From NCBI RefSeq assembly GCF_014200495.1, contig NZ_JACHBY010000004.1:496001-560000 (forward strand): a stretch of 64,000 nt of DNA, written 5' to 3'. The stretch comes from Mucilaginibacter geliditolerans. Lineage in GTDB: Bacteria; Bacteroidota; Bacteroidia; Sphingobacteriales; Sphingobacteriaceae. Under the pieces are notes generated by a model. The model was not told where the DNA came from and made no database searches. It saw nothing but the letters and a program-made list of their open reading frames with translations. Below, one piece after another: positions 16,843 through 25,800 of the stretch. The position numbers and the translations under genes were made by a program. Position 1 is the first letter of the stretch, and each line of letters starts with the position of its first letter.

Positions 16843-18015
16843 TTACTTTAAGTTTTTTGACCATAACCCAATCATTCCATTGGCTGATTTTTCGTAATCT
16901 GTAAATTTTGCTATATTATTTCTTTTCAAACAAAATGCTTCCTGGGTATTAAATAGTGATGAGGCAAATTCGCGTGCTGAAATGGTAATTGCTGTTGTTT
17001 TCTCAAAACGAATATCTTGATAGGCATTAAACACTTCGGGCAGAGTAGACAACGCTGCCATTTGCTCCGATAGATGCCACCCGTCCTCCATTGCCTGGCA
17101 AGCACCCTGCCCGGAAGTAGGCAAAGAAGCGTGGGCTGCATCACCTAATAAACAAACTCTATTCCTAAACCAGTTAGGGTTGGGATTGTGGTCAAAAATG
17201 GGAATTCGCTTAATGTTTTGATCTTGCGTCTCTTTTATTACTCTTTTAATTAATGTTGGCCAGTTATTGAATATATGTAATAGTTCCTGTTTATCTGTAT
17301 CGGCTGTATTTACATTATTCAGCAGTAAGGCTTTACAGCCCGCCCAATACACTTTATATTTATTGATGGGTACAATTCCGAATCTCGTGCCACAGCCCCA
17401 GTAATCAAGCACATTATTCTCTATTGGCATGGGATTATCGCTTTCAAGAATTCCGACCCAATTGATATAATTTTGATAAATGGGTTTATTTTCTTTTTGT
17501 ACATACTTTCTGGCTATAGAGTTCATTCTGCCATCGGCACCAATAACAATGTCTGCCTCTGTCTTCGAACCATCTTCAAATCTTAAAAATGAGTTTTCCG
17601 GGCCATTATCTTCAATATCAATAACACATTGATTATTTCGTATTACTATCCCCTGTTCATTTGCTTTATGCTGTAAAAACTGTTGGAAATCAGCCTGGCT
17701 TACAGCATAACTCGGATAGCCAATACCCTGATCAATTTTTGTGATATCAACGCCTCCTAAATATTCTCCCTGATCTGTCCAGCGCTGCATTTGTTTCAAT
17801 CTTCCACCCAATTTGGCAAGCCCATCTAAAAGGCCAAGTTTATTTAAAACCCAACTGGCATTTGCCCATGCCACAAAACCGGCACCTATGGATTGTGCTT
17901 CTGTTCTTCGCTCAAATATTTGTATGTTATTAAACCCTTTTTGTTGTAATGCAATGGCACACACTAATCCGCCAATACCACCACCAATAATTGTGATTTT
18001 TGATTCAATGTCCAT
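16843..18015 (-). CDS. FAD-dependent monooxygenase (UbiH/TetX/PheA-type fold)
   Basis: 390 aa from the ATG at 18015 (MDIESKITIIGGGIGG); the frame is open to 18048 but homologues begin just before the Rossmann motif. GGGIGG binds the ADP part of FAD, the DG-type motif appears as ADIVIGADGRMNS, and the second FAD motif is VCLLGDAAHASLPTSGQG. This order is that of group A flavin monooxygenases that hydroxylate aromatic or polyketide-like compounds using NAD(P)H. The substrate is unknown; inactivation of an antibiotic or a plant aromatic is plausible. It is divergent from the HxlR regulator 161 bp away, which presumably represses it. Confidence 0.88.
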   Translation of the reverse strand: MDIESKITIIGGGIGGLVCAIALQQKGFNNIQIFERRTEAQSIGAGFVAWANASWVLNKLGLLDGLAKLGGRLKQMQRWTDQGEYLGGVDITKIDQGIGYPSYAVSQADFQQFLQHKANEQGIVIRNNQCVIDIEDNGPENSFLRFEDGSKTEADIVIGADGRMNSIARKYVQKENKPIYQNYINWVGILESDNPMPIENNVLDYWGCGTRFGIVPINKYKVYWAGCKALLLNNVNTADTDKQELLHIFNNWPTLIKRVIKETQDQNIKRIPIFDHNPNPNWFRNRVCLLGDAAHASLPTSGQGACQAMEDGWHLSEQMAALSTLPEVFNAYQDIRFEKTTAITISAREFASSLFNTQEAFCLKRNNIAKFTDYEKSANGMIGLWSKNLK

Positions 18016-18122
18016 AATTATAGCTTTAAGATCCAATATCATAAGCAACCATTATTATGCTGCAGATACTTTGAAAATCCATTTCAATATTTATGGATTT
18101 ATTATTATTTTTACTTTCAAAT

Positions 18123-18164
18123 TGCAAGCAATAATAATAAATACTTTTGAAATGCAAGCAATAA
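18123..18164. promoter_or_regulatory. Direct-repeat candidate operator between monooxygenase and HxlR gene
   Basis: TGCAAGCAATAA occurs at 18123-18134 and again at 18153-18164, a 30-bp period (about three helical turns) inside the divergent intergenic region. The second copy ends 12 bp before the HxlR start. Binding by the HxlR protein to block both promoters is the simplest reading. Confidence 0.45.
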
Positions 18165-18176
18165 GTTCAAAATATT

Positions 18177-18602
18177 ATGGGATTAAATTTCAGATCTAAC
18201 TGTGCAATCAGCTCTGCATTAGATTTAATAGGGGATAAATGGTCGCTATTAATTCTGCGTGATATGATGTTCTTCGGTAAAAAAACTTTCAGCGAATTTG
18301 CCGCTTCAGAAGAAAAAATTGCGACAAATATTTTGTCTGATAGGTTATCAAATCTGGAAGAGGCTGGTATAATTAAAAAAGGGAAGCTTCCTGACAACAA
18401 AAAAACTAATATATACTCGCTAACTCCGAAGGGTATAACTTTTTTACCCAGCTTGATTGAAGTGATTTTATGGAGCGATAGAAATTTAGCTGAACACATT
18501 ACTCCAGAAAATAAATTGTTAGCCGATATAATTAAAAAGGACAAGCATTCTTTTACCGAAATGATGTATGCTAAACTGGAAAAAGAAATAATTATCAAAT
18601 AA
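18177..18602 (+). CDS. HxlR-family winged-helix transcriptional regulator
   Basis: 141 aa. The HxlR pattern is clear: CAISSALDLIGDKWSLLILR, then FSEFAASEEKIATNILSDRL as the recognition region, and KTNIYSLTPKGITFLP as the wing. A cysteine (Cys9) precedes the helix, as in redox- or electrophile-sensing members, but it is a single residue and only suggestive. It is divergent from the FAD monooxygenase gene and probably controls it and itself through the repeats at 18123-18164. Confidence 0.92.
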   Translation: MGLNFRSNCAISSALDLIGDKWSLLILRDMMFFGKKTFSEFAASEEKIATNILSDRLSNLEEAGIIKKGKLPDNKKTNIYSLTPKGITFLPSLIEVILWSDRNLAEHITPENKLLADIIKKDKHSFTEMMYAKLEKEIIIK

Positions 18603-18761
18603 AATTAACCCATGAATAATGCTATATCTGCCATTAATGATGCATGCGGTTTATAAGTTGAGTATGGTTCTTTGTATGGTTCCGTCTCGCGCTCATCTGT
18701 GAGGAGTGCGTAATATGGGCTTAGTATTTTCAATGCACCAGTAGCAGCACCCTAAAACAAT

Positions 18762-18788
18762 AAATGCCGCCTATTACAGGCAGCATTT
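18762..18788 (-). terminator. Terminator of tRNA-Ser
   Basis: AAATGCCGCC (18762-18771) with GGCAGCATTT (18779-18788), one mismatch, followed by T-rich DNA on the minus strand, 7 nt after the tRNA 3' end. It shows the native tRNA-terminator arrangement that the remnants at 10.8-16.5 kb copy. Confidence 0.75.
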
Positions 18789-18794
18789 GTATTC

Positions 18795-18885
18795 TGGCGG
18801 AGAGGGAGGGATTCGAACCCTCGATACACTTTTGGCGTATACACACTTTCCAGGCGTGCTCTTTCGACCACTCAGACACCTCTCC
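18795..18885 (-). tRNA. tRNA-Ser (anticodon GGA), CCA encoded
   Basis: Minus strand: acceptor GGAGAGG pairs with CCTCTCC, the discriminator is G and CCA is encoded (18797-18795). The anticodon loop contains GGA, the variable arm is long as in class II tRNAs (GTGTATACGCCAAAAGTGTAT), and the T arm GGGTTCGAATCCC is intact. It is the only complete tRNA of the series and probably the living end of a tRNA insertion hotspot. Confidence 0.95.
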
Positions 18886-19077
18886 CGGATTTTGGATTGC
18901 AAATGTAAGATAAATAAGTGTAGAGTCAAGATATAAGAATCAAGAGCCAGGAAGGAAAGAATTAAGATACAAGAGTCAGGAATCAAGATAGAAGGATTAT
19001 TAATATCCAATATTGAATTTCGAATGTCCGACACCGAAGTTCTAAATCATTATTCGATATTCAATCAATACAAAAAA

Positions 19078-19105
19078 AGCGCCCCGGCTCACAATCCGGG
19101 ACGCT
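19078..19105 (-). terminator. Orphan terminator-like hairpin
   Basis: AGCGCCCCGG (19078-19087) pairs with CCGGGACGCT (19096-19105) with one mismatch, and a run of seven T on the minus strand follows. No minus-strand gene lies directly upstream, so it may be left from a lost gene. The surrounding 18.89-19.35 kb is low-complexity AT-rich DNA with degenerate repeats of AAGATACAAGAGTCAGG type; no gene is supported. Confidence 0.4.
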
Positions 19106-19348
19106 CCATGAAAAAACTGACATCAAAAATCAATCACTCTTATCCTATAATTATGCCTCCGAATATTTTAATTTTCATATTATTTTTAGTGTTTATTGTT
19201 ATACAGTAATAGATGATAAATAACCATAATGGTTTAATATTTACTAAAATATTTATGCCGCTAATGAAGATAGCTAATTTTTAGCTTATGTTTGTTTCTG
19301 ATTGCCAAAACAGGCAATCTACATTTACTAAAGCCTGTTTAGTTTTCA

Positions 19349-20320
19349 ATGCTGAGCATCAACGAGATCAAAAAACCCATCGCAGCAGATATTGATGCTT
19401 TTGAGGAGCGATTCAAGTCCTCAATGCAAAGCTCAGTGCCGTTGCTCGATAGGATCACCCATTATATAGTTAAGCGCAAGGGCAAACAGATACGCCCCAT
19501 GTTCGTGTTTTTTTCGGCAAGTATTTGCGGTGGCATCAATGAATCAACCCACCGTGGCGCAGCGCTTGTGGAGCTGCTGCATACAGCCACGCTGGTGCAT
19601 GATGATGTGGTTGATAATTCCTACCAGCGCCGGGGTTTCTTTTCTATCAACGCCTTATGGAAAAACAAGATAGCCGTTTTGGTAGGCGATTACCTGCTCT
19701 CAAAAGGCCTGCTGCTTTCCATCGAGAATAATGATTTTGAGCTGCTGCGCATAGTAAGCGAAGCCGTACGCCAGATGAGCGAGGGCGAGCTGTTGCAGAT
19801 AGAAAAAGTGCGCCGTATGGATATTGGCGAAACCGTGTATTACGAGGTTATCCGCCAAAAAACAGCGTCGCTAATAGCTTCATGTTGTGCCTGCGGGGCA
19901 GCATCAGCGGGGGCAGATAAGGAAACCATTGAGAAAATGCGCCTCTTTGGCGAGAAGATAGGCATCGCTTTCCAGATAAAGGATGACATGTTTGATTTTG
20001 GCACTGATGATGTAGGTAAACCACTGGGGATCGACATTAAGGAAAAGAAGGTTACCCTGCCGCTCATTTATTCGCTGAACAACTGCGATACCGCCACAAA
20101 AAAACGGATGATAAACCTGGTAAAGAATCATAACGACGAGGCCGAAAAGATAAAGCAGATCATCAGCTTTGTGAAAAGCAGCGGCGGACTGGAATATGCC
20201 GAAACCCAAATGAAAAAATACCAGGAAGAGGCATTTGAGATACTGAATACCTTCCCCGAGGGAGATTCGCGCCGGGGATTGGAGCAACTGGTCCGTTTTA
20301 CAACCGAACGTAATAAATAA
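19349..20320 (+). CDS. Long-chain polyprenyl diphosphate synthase
   Basis: 323 aa. Trans-isoprenyl diphosphate synthase with the first Asp-rich motif in LVHDDVVDN, the second in IKDDMFDFGTDDVGKPLG, and the GKQIRPMFV substrate-binding segment. It condenses isopentenyl diphosphate onto an allylic primer; in Bacteroidota the product normally forms the menaquinone side chain. The chain length cannot be read with certainty. The TerC gene follows after 2 nt, so the two are probably co-transcribed. Confidence 0.92.
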   Translation: MLSINEIKKPIAADIDAFEERFKSSMQSSVPLLDRITHYIVKRKGKQIRPMFVFFSASICGGINESTHRGAALVELLHTATLVHDDVVDNSYQRRGFFSINALWKNKIAVLVGDYLLSKGLLLSIENNDFELLRIVSEAVRQMSEGELLQIEKVRRMDIGETVYYEVIRQKTASLIASCCACGAASAGADKETIEKMRLFGEKIGIAFQIKDDMFDFGTDDVGKPLGIDIKEKKVTLPLIYSLNNCDTATKKRMINLVKNHNDEAEKIKQIISFVKSSGGLEYAETQMKKYQEEAFEILNTFPEGDSRRGLEQLVRFTTERNK

Positions 20321-20322
20321 CC

Positions 20323-21372
20323 ATGGGCAGCGAGCTTATATTCATATTAGGCTTTATAGTTTTCATCGTTCTCATGCTGGCTATCGATCTGGGCTTATTC
20401 AGCAAATCTGATAAACCCGTGAGTTTAAAACAGGCTGGTATCATGAGCGCGGTGTGGATAGCACTTGCATTGGTGTTTTACGCCCTGATATTAAGATACG
20501 GCCACCTGCTGCATCATGTAAATAGCTTCGCGGCCCTGCAACAGATCAATGCTGATAATTTCCACGATCTGAAGCTTAACCCTAACGACTTTGCCGGGAG
20601 CCTGCAGCTCTATCGTAAAAACCTGGGCCTTGAATTTATTTCGGGTTACGTGGTGGAATATGCTTTATCGGTTGATAATATTTTTGTGATGGTGCTTATT
20701 TTCACCGCCTTTGCAGTGGAACCTAAATATTACCACAAAGTATTATTATGGGGGATAATTGGCGCAGTGGTGATGCGTTTCATATTCATATTTGTGGGCT
20801 CGGCGCTTATCATTAAGTTCCACTGGATACTATACCTGTTCGGCGCGTTCCTTATTTATACCGGGGTAATGATGTTCATCAACCGAAACAAAGAAGAGAA
20901 GATAGACCCCGAGAACCACCCGGTAGTAAAGTTCGCCTCTAAATATTTTGCCGTTTCGCCAAAGTTTCAGGGTGGTAAATTCTTTGTTAAAACAGATCAC
21001 AAACGACTCATAACCCCGCTGTTTTTAGTGTTACTGATTATTGAGGTAACCGACCTTGTTTTTGCAGTCGATTCTATCCCTGCCATATTTTCGGTGACTA
21101 AGGATCCTTATATCGTCTTCTTCTCCAATATATTTGCCATACTGGGCCTGCGCTCCATGTTCTTTTTACTGGTAAATGTTATTGATAAGTTTCACTACCT
21201 GAAAACCGGATTGGCTGTACTGCTAACCTTCATCGGCCTTAAAATGCTGGCCGGGGAATACGGTGAAAGGATTGGCCTAACCACATTCAGTTCGTTGCTA
21301 ATTATTCTGCTGATTTTGGTGACTAGTATTGTGGCGTCGCTGGTATTTCCGAAAAAAGAAAAGGTAAGCTAA
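20323..21372 (+). CDS. TerC/Alx-family integral membrane protein
   Basis: 349 aa with about nine hydrophobic segments. TerC/Alx signatures are LDNIFV-like ALSVDNIFVMVLIF and EVTDLVFAVDSIPAIF, whose membrane aspartates are conserved in Mn-exporting Alx/TerC proteins. The family acts in metal (manganese) homeostasis and tellurite resistance in the inner membrane. It starts 2 nt after the polyprenyl synthase stop. Confidence 0.92.
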   Translation: MGSELIFILGFIVFIVLMLAIDLGLFSKSDKPVSLKQAGIMSAVWIALALVFYALILRYGHLLHHVNSFAALQQINADNFHDLKLNPNDFAGSLQLYRKNLGLEFISGYVVEYALSVDNIFVMVLIFTAFAVEPKYYHKVLLWGIIGAVVMRFIFIFVGSALIIKFHWILYLFGAFLIYTGVMMFINRNKEEKIDPENHPVVKFASKYFAVSPKFQGGKFFVKTDHKRLITPLFLVLLIIEVTDLVFAVDSIPAIFSVTKDPYIVFFSNIFAILGLRSMFFLLVNVIDKFHYLKTGLAVLLTFIGLKMLAGEYGERIGLTTFSSLLIILLILVTSIVASLVFPKKEKVS

Positions 21373-21399
21373 ATACCCTAGGATGAAGTAAAATATTTA

Positions 21400-21615
21400 T
21401 TAAAATCCAGTTATAAACGCCGGCACATTATAAACCGGTCCATCAAGCGCGAACATCTTTTTCACATACATATAGGCAATAACACCAATAACGGTGATCA
21501 ATAAAACAATTAGTCCTATTTTGCCTTTGCGCTTGTCCTGGCGCATTATCCATATTAAAAATGCTATTAGCGGCAATACAAAAACCGCATAAAAAATTAC
21601 CGACGCACCGTTCAT
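21400..21615 (-). CDS. Small two-helix membrane protein
   Basis: 71 aa from the ATG at 21615 (MNGASVIFYAVFVLPLIAFL). The upstream in-frame ATG at 21657 lies beyond a GC-rich repeat and is unlikely. Two transmembrane segments flank a basic loop (RQDKRKGKIG). No function is recognised. It is downstream of and on the same strand as tsaD, with the repeat pair between them. Confidence 0.6.
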   Translation of the reverse strand: MNGASVIFYAVFVLPLIAFLIWIMRQDKRKGKIGLIVLLITVIGVIAYMYVKKMFALDGPVYNVPAFITGF

Positions 21616-21620
21616 ATTAG

Positions 21621-21707
21621 CCCCCCAACCCCCTAAAGGGGGAGTTGAGAAGTACAAAGTTAAATATAATTTTTTTTAAAAGTTCCCCCTTTAGGGGGTT
21701 AGGGGGC
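21621..21707. repeat. Inverted pair of GC-rich dispersed repeats
   Basis: ACCCCCTAAAGGGGGA-type sequence at 21621-21646 is repeated in inverted orientation at 21682-21707, separated by AT-rich DNA. A related copy occurs at 53926-53955. The pair can form a long hairpin between tsaD and the small membrane gene. Confidence 0.7.
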
Positions 21708-22730
21708 TTAAAGTGGCATCCTGGCCAGTGGTGCAATATCCTGCCCCACAAAATCGCCTTTTAAGTATTTGTGGTAACCGGCAATGGCTATCATGGCGGC
21801 ATTATCGGTACAATATTCCAGCTTGGGGATAAAGCAGTTCCAGCCATTTTTTGCACCCATTTCAAGCAGCCCTTCACGTAAACCCGTATTGGCCGACACA
21901 CCGCCCGCTAAAGCAATATCCTTAATGCCATACTCGTCGGCTGCTTTCTTTAGCTTGTTTAGTAATATGGTGGCTATACGTTTCTCAACCGAGGCGCAGA
22001 TATCATTAAGGTTCTCCTGAATGAAATTGGGATTAGCCTTTACATTATTCTGAATAAAGTATAAAATAGCAGTCTTTAGCCCGCTGAAGCTAAAGTCAAA
22101 ACCCGGTATCTGTGGTTCGGGGAATTTATAGGCATCGGGGTCCCCCTGGCGCGCGTGTTTATCAATTAATGGGCCGCCGGGATAGGGAAGGCCCAGTATT
22201 TTGCTGGTTTTATCCATTGCCTCGCCGGCAGCATCATCGGTGGTTTGGCCAATGACCTCCATATCAAAGTAATCTTTTACCAAAACTATTTGTGTATGCC
22301 CGCCCGATACGGTCAGGCACAAAAACGGGAACGATGGCTTATGATCGCCGATAAAATGTGCCAATACATGCGCCTGCATATGATTAATTTCAATAAGCGG
22401 CAGGTTTTTGGCCAGGGCGAAAGCTTTGGCAAATGATACCCCAACTAATAGCGAGCCTAAAAGTCCGGGGCCGCGTGTAAAAGCCACCGCATTGATATCA
22501 TTTTTGTTTACTTTTGCGTTCAATAGTGCTTGTTGAACTGCAGGAACGATATTTTGCTGATGAACCCTTGAGGCAAGTTCAGGAACCACGCCTCCGTAAG
22601 CTTCGTGTATGGTTTGATTGGCAATAACATTGCTCAATATCACACCATCCGCGCAAACCGACGCAGAGGTTTCATCACATGAAGATTCGATTGCTAATAT
22701 TACAGGCAATTTTTGAAAGTTTAAAGTCAA
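21708..22730 (-). CDS. tsaD: tRNA N6-adenosine threonylcarbamoyltransferase TsaD
   Basis: 340 aa. ASKHA fold with LAIESSCDETSAS at the N-terminus, the metal-binding HMQAHVLAH, CLTVSGGHTQIVLV, and ALAGGVSANTGLR. TsaD transfers the threonylcarbamoyl group from TC-AMP to A37 of ANN-decoding tRNAs, together with TsaB and TsaE, in the cytoplasm. It is divergent from tamB, as often in Bacteroidota. The length matches the family. Confidence 0.97.
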   Translation of the reverse strand: MTLNFQKLPVILAIESSCDETSASVCADGVILSNVIANQTIHEAYGGVVPELASRVHQQNIVPAVQQALLNAKVNKNDINAVAFTRGPGLLGSLLVGVSFAKAFALAKNLPLIEINHMQAHVLAHFIGDHKPSFPFLCLTVSGGHTQIVLVKDYFDMEVIGQTTDDAAGEAMDKTSKILGLPYPGGPLIDKHARQGDPDAYKFPEPQIPGFDFSFSGLKTAILYFIQNNVKANPNFIQENLNDICASVEKRIATILLNKLKKAADEYGIKDIALAGGVSANTGLREGLLEMGAKNGWNCFIPKLEYCTDNAAMIAIAGYHKYLKGDFVGQDIAPLARMPL

Positions 22731-22847
22731 AAGTTAAAAGTCAAAAGTTGTGATTCGATAAAACAAGTAAGCTGTTTTTGAATTTTTACTTTTGATTTTT
22801 GAATTAATTACAAAGTTATTAAAAAAGTACTCAAAATAGTCCTCGGT

Positions 22848-25800
22848 TTGGTGTTGCTCATTTTTATGATATTGAGCATACTATTACTTGTGTTTCAGTA
22901 CAAGCCGGTGCAAACATGGGCCGCCAAAAAAGCTACTGCTTATTTATCAGAGCAGCTGCATACTACGGTGAGTATAAAAAGCCTGTACATTCAGCCTTTT
23001 ACATCGGTTGTATTGGAGGATTTTTATGTGCTGGATAAAACTAAGGATACCCTGCTCAATACCCCAAAACTTACGGTTGATATCAACGGATTCTCACTTT
23101 TTAGTAGTATTAGTAAGCGCACACTCGATCTCAGTTTAGTGAAACTGGATAACAGTTCTGTCTATCTTAAAAGACTAAAAGACAGCAGCACAAACCTTTC
23201 TTTCATACTCAAATATTTCAGCTCGCCCGATACGAGTAAGACCCCAGGCAAGCCCTGGCAGGTCATATTTGAAAAGGTAGCTATCAACAATTTGCATTTC
23301 CGTTATAAGAACCAGATGGTTGATACGGTAATAAACGGGGTGAATTTTGATGATATTGACCTTACACATTTCACCACGGTGGTAAACAATATGGATATCA
23401 CTAACCATTTGTTTAAGGGTAATGTGCATAACCTCACTTTTCATGAAAAGAGCGGGTTCTACGTAAAAAATCTGACCACCAATGCTACGGTTGATACCGA
23501 CCAGATACTGGCGCAAAACCTTTTCCTGCTCACAGAGAGATCAAGCCTGAGAAACTACTTCAGGATGAAATTTAAATCATTTGATGATTTTGATGATATT
23601 GAAGATAAGGTGTATATGGATGGCGATTTCCATTCATCGCGGATCTCCTCATCAGATATTGCCTTTTTTACAAGCGGATTGGAAAAAGTTAAATTCGATT
23701 TAGGGCTTGATGGCCGTATAAAAGGCTTTGTGAAAAACCTGAGCGCCAAGAACCTGCTGGTTACCGGCGGACAGGCAACATACGTGCGGGGCGATTTCAG
23801 GCTGAGGGGTTTGCCCAATTGGGACAATACTTTCCTGGAACTCAACTTTCAGCAAATTGCTACCAATAAAAAAGATCTGGATTATTTGTACAGCAATTTC
23901 AGCGGCGACCGTAATGCCAAGGTGCCGGATATCATAGCCAAATTCGGCAATATAAACTTTACCGGCAGGTTCACCGGCTTGCAAAACGACTTTGTGGCTT
24001 TCGGTACTTTTAAAACCAAAATGGGCCGGTTTGATTCAGATATCAACCTGAAAATAAATAAAGCGGGCACACCGGCATACAGCGGCAAGCTAAGTACCAG
24101 TGATTTTGCCCTCGGCGACCTGCTTGATATAAGTGATATTGGCCGCACTACACTAAGTGCCGATGTAAAAGGTAGTGGCGATGCCCTAAAAAATTTAAAT
24201 GAGGCCGTTAATGCCAGGATCAGTTATCTGGATTTTAAAGGCTATAAGTATAATAACCTTACTTTAAATGGCACATTTGTTAAAAAACTGGCCAGCGCAA
24301 AGATCGGCATAAATGATAAAAACATTAAGCTAAACTTAAACGGCAGTATTAATCTGGCTCCCGCTTTGCCTGTATATGATTTTGCAGCTGATATACAGGG
24401 TGCTCATTTGCATACACTTAAATTATTACAGGATACAATCACCGTCAGCACAAATTTGAAGACTCACTTTGATGGGAACAGCCTGCAAAATATTGAAGGC
24501 AGTGTTGACCTTTCGCCATTAAGGGTAATTGACCCACGGCATGATTATTTGGTTGATTCGGTGTACTTAGCAGCAACCGGATTAGGCGAGGCCAGGGTAA
24601 TTTCCCTGAAATCCGACTTTGCCGATGGTAGTATTAAAGGCAGTTATGACCTGGCTACATTGCCTGCTTATTTTAGGACCCTTGTTAAAAAGTATATCCC
24701 ATCGTTGCAACAGCAGCCTGTAACCACCAAGCCGCAAAACTTTACTTTTAACCTGACCCTTAAAAATTTAGATCCCCTCACTGCCATTTTTGTACCCGAT
24801 CTTAAGGTCCCCGATCAGGGTACATTTATCGGCCAGTTTAACTCAACCAACGAGACGGCCACGCTTAACGGTTATGTTAAAACCATACAATATGGAAAAA
24901 CAGTGTTTCATGATCTTATTATTGATGAAAGCACAAATAATGGTCAATTGGGTATAAACTTGTCATTAAGCCGGATAGATATTACGGATAGTTTGTTTAT
25001 CAAGAATATCGATATATCAAACAACATCAGAAAGGATAGCCTGAATTTCAACGTTAAATTGGCGGACAAAAATGCGGTTAATCAGCTGGATCTTTACGGC
25101 CTGGTAAGGTTTGGGCACGATACCCTGGCAAAGGTAACATTGCTGCCGTCGGATGTTATACTGGAGCACAAGGACTGGAAATTGCAGGACCAGGCGCAGA
25201 TAAGGTTCCTGGATGGTAAAACGCAGGTACAGGGTTTCCAGCTTTCAAACGGGCCGCAAAAGGTAAAAATTGATGGGTTTATATCCGATAATCCGGAAGA
25301 CAAGCTAAAGGTGCTGTTTGAAAAATTCAGCATGAGCACGCTTGATCAGCTTACCCGCCTTTCGGGCATAACGCTCAAAGGTGCGCTTAATGGTGATGTG
25401 GTGCTTTCCGGGATCACAAAATCGCCGGGAATGGATGCCCATTTGGGTATCGACTCGCTGATGATGAATAAAACGCTGGTGGGCAATGTGAAAATTGAAT
25501 CGGCGCTTGATAATGACCGCCAGCAGGCTGGAGTAAAAGTGAGCATCAATAACCGTGGTATGGAAACGATGAACATTGACGGTATATATTCACTTGCAAA
25601 GGATGCCGGCGATAATGCCCTTAACTTCAATGTGAAAATGGATCATGCCGAAACCATCATATTTGAGCCATTTATAAAAGACCTGGTATCTTTTCCGCAG
25701 GGAACAATATCCAGCGATCTGAAACTGAGCGGGCCGGTAAATAAACCGCAGTTGAATGGTGATATCACTTTCGCCAATACGGGCTTTACAGTCAATTATC

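Noticed and set aside
19024..19209. 61-codon plus-strand frame
   Set aside because: It crosses a terminator-like hairpin and low-complexity DNA; no ribosome-binding site or domain.
21616..21657. Upstream start (14 residues longer) for the small membrane protein
   Set aside because: The extra codons fall in the GC-rich dispersed repeat; the inner ATG at 21615 directly precedes the first membrane segment.
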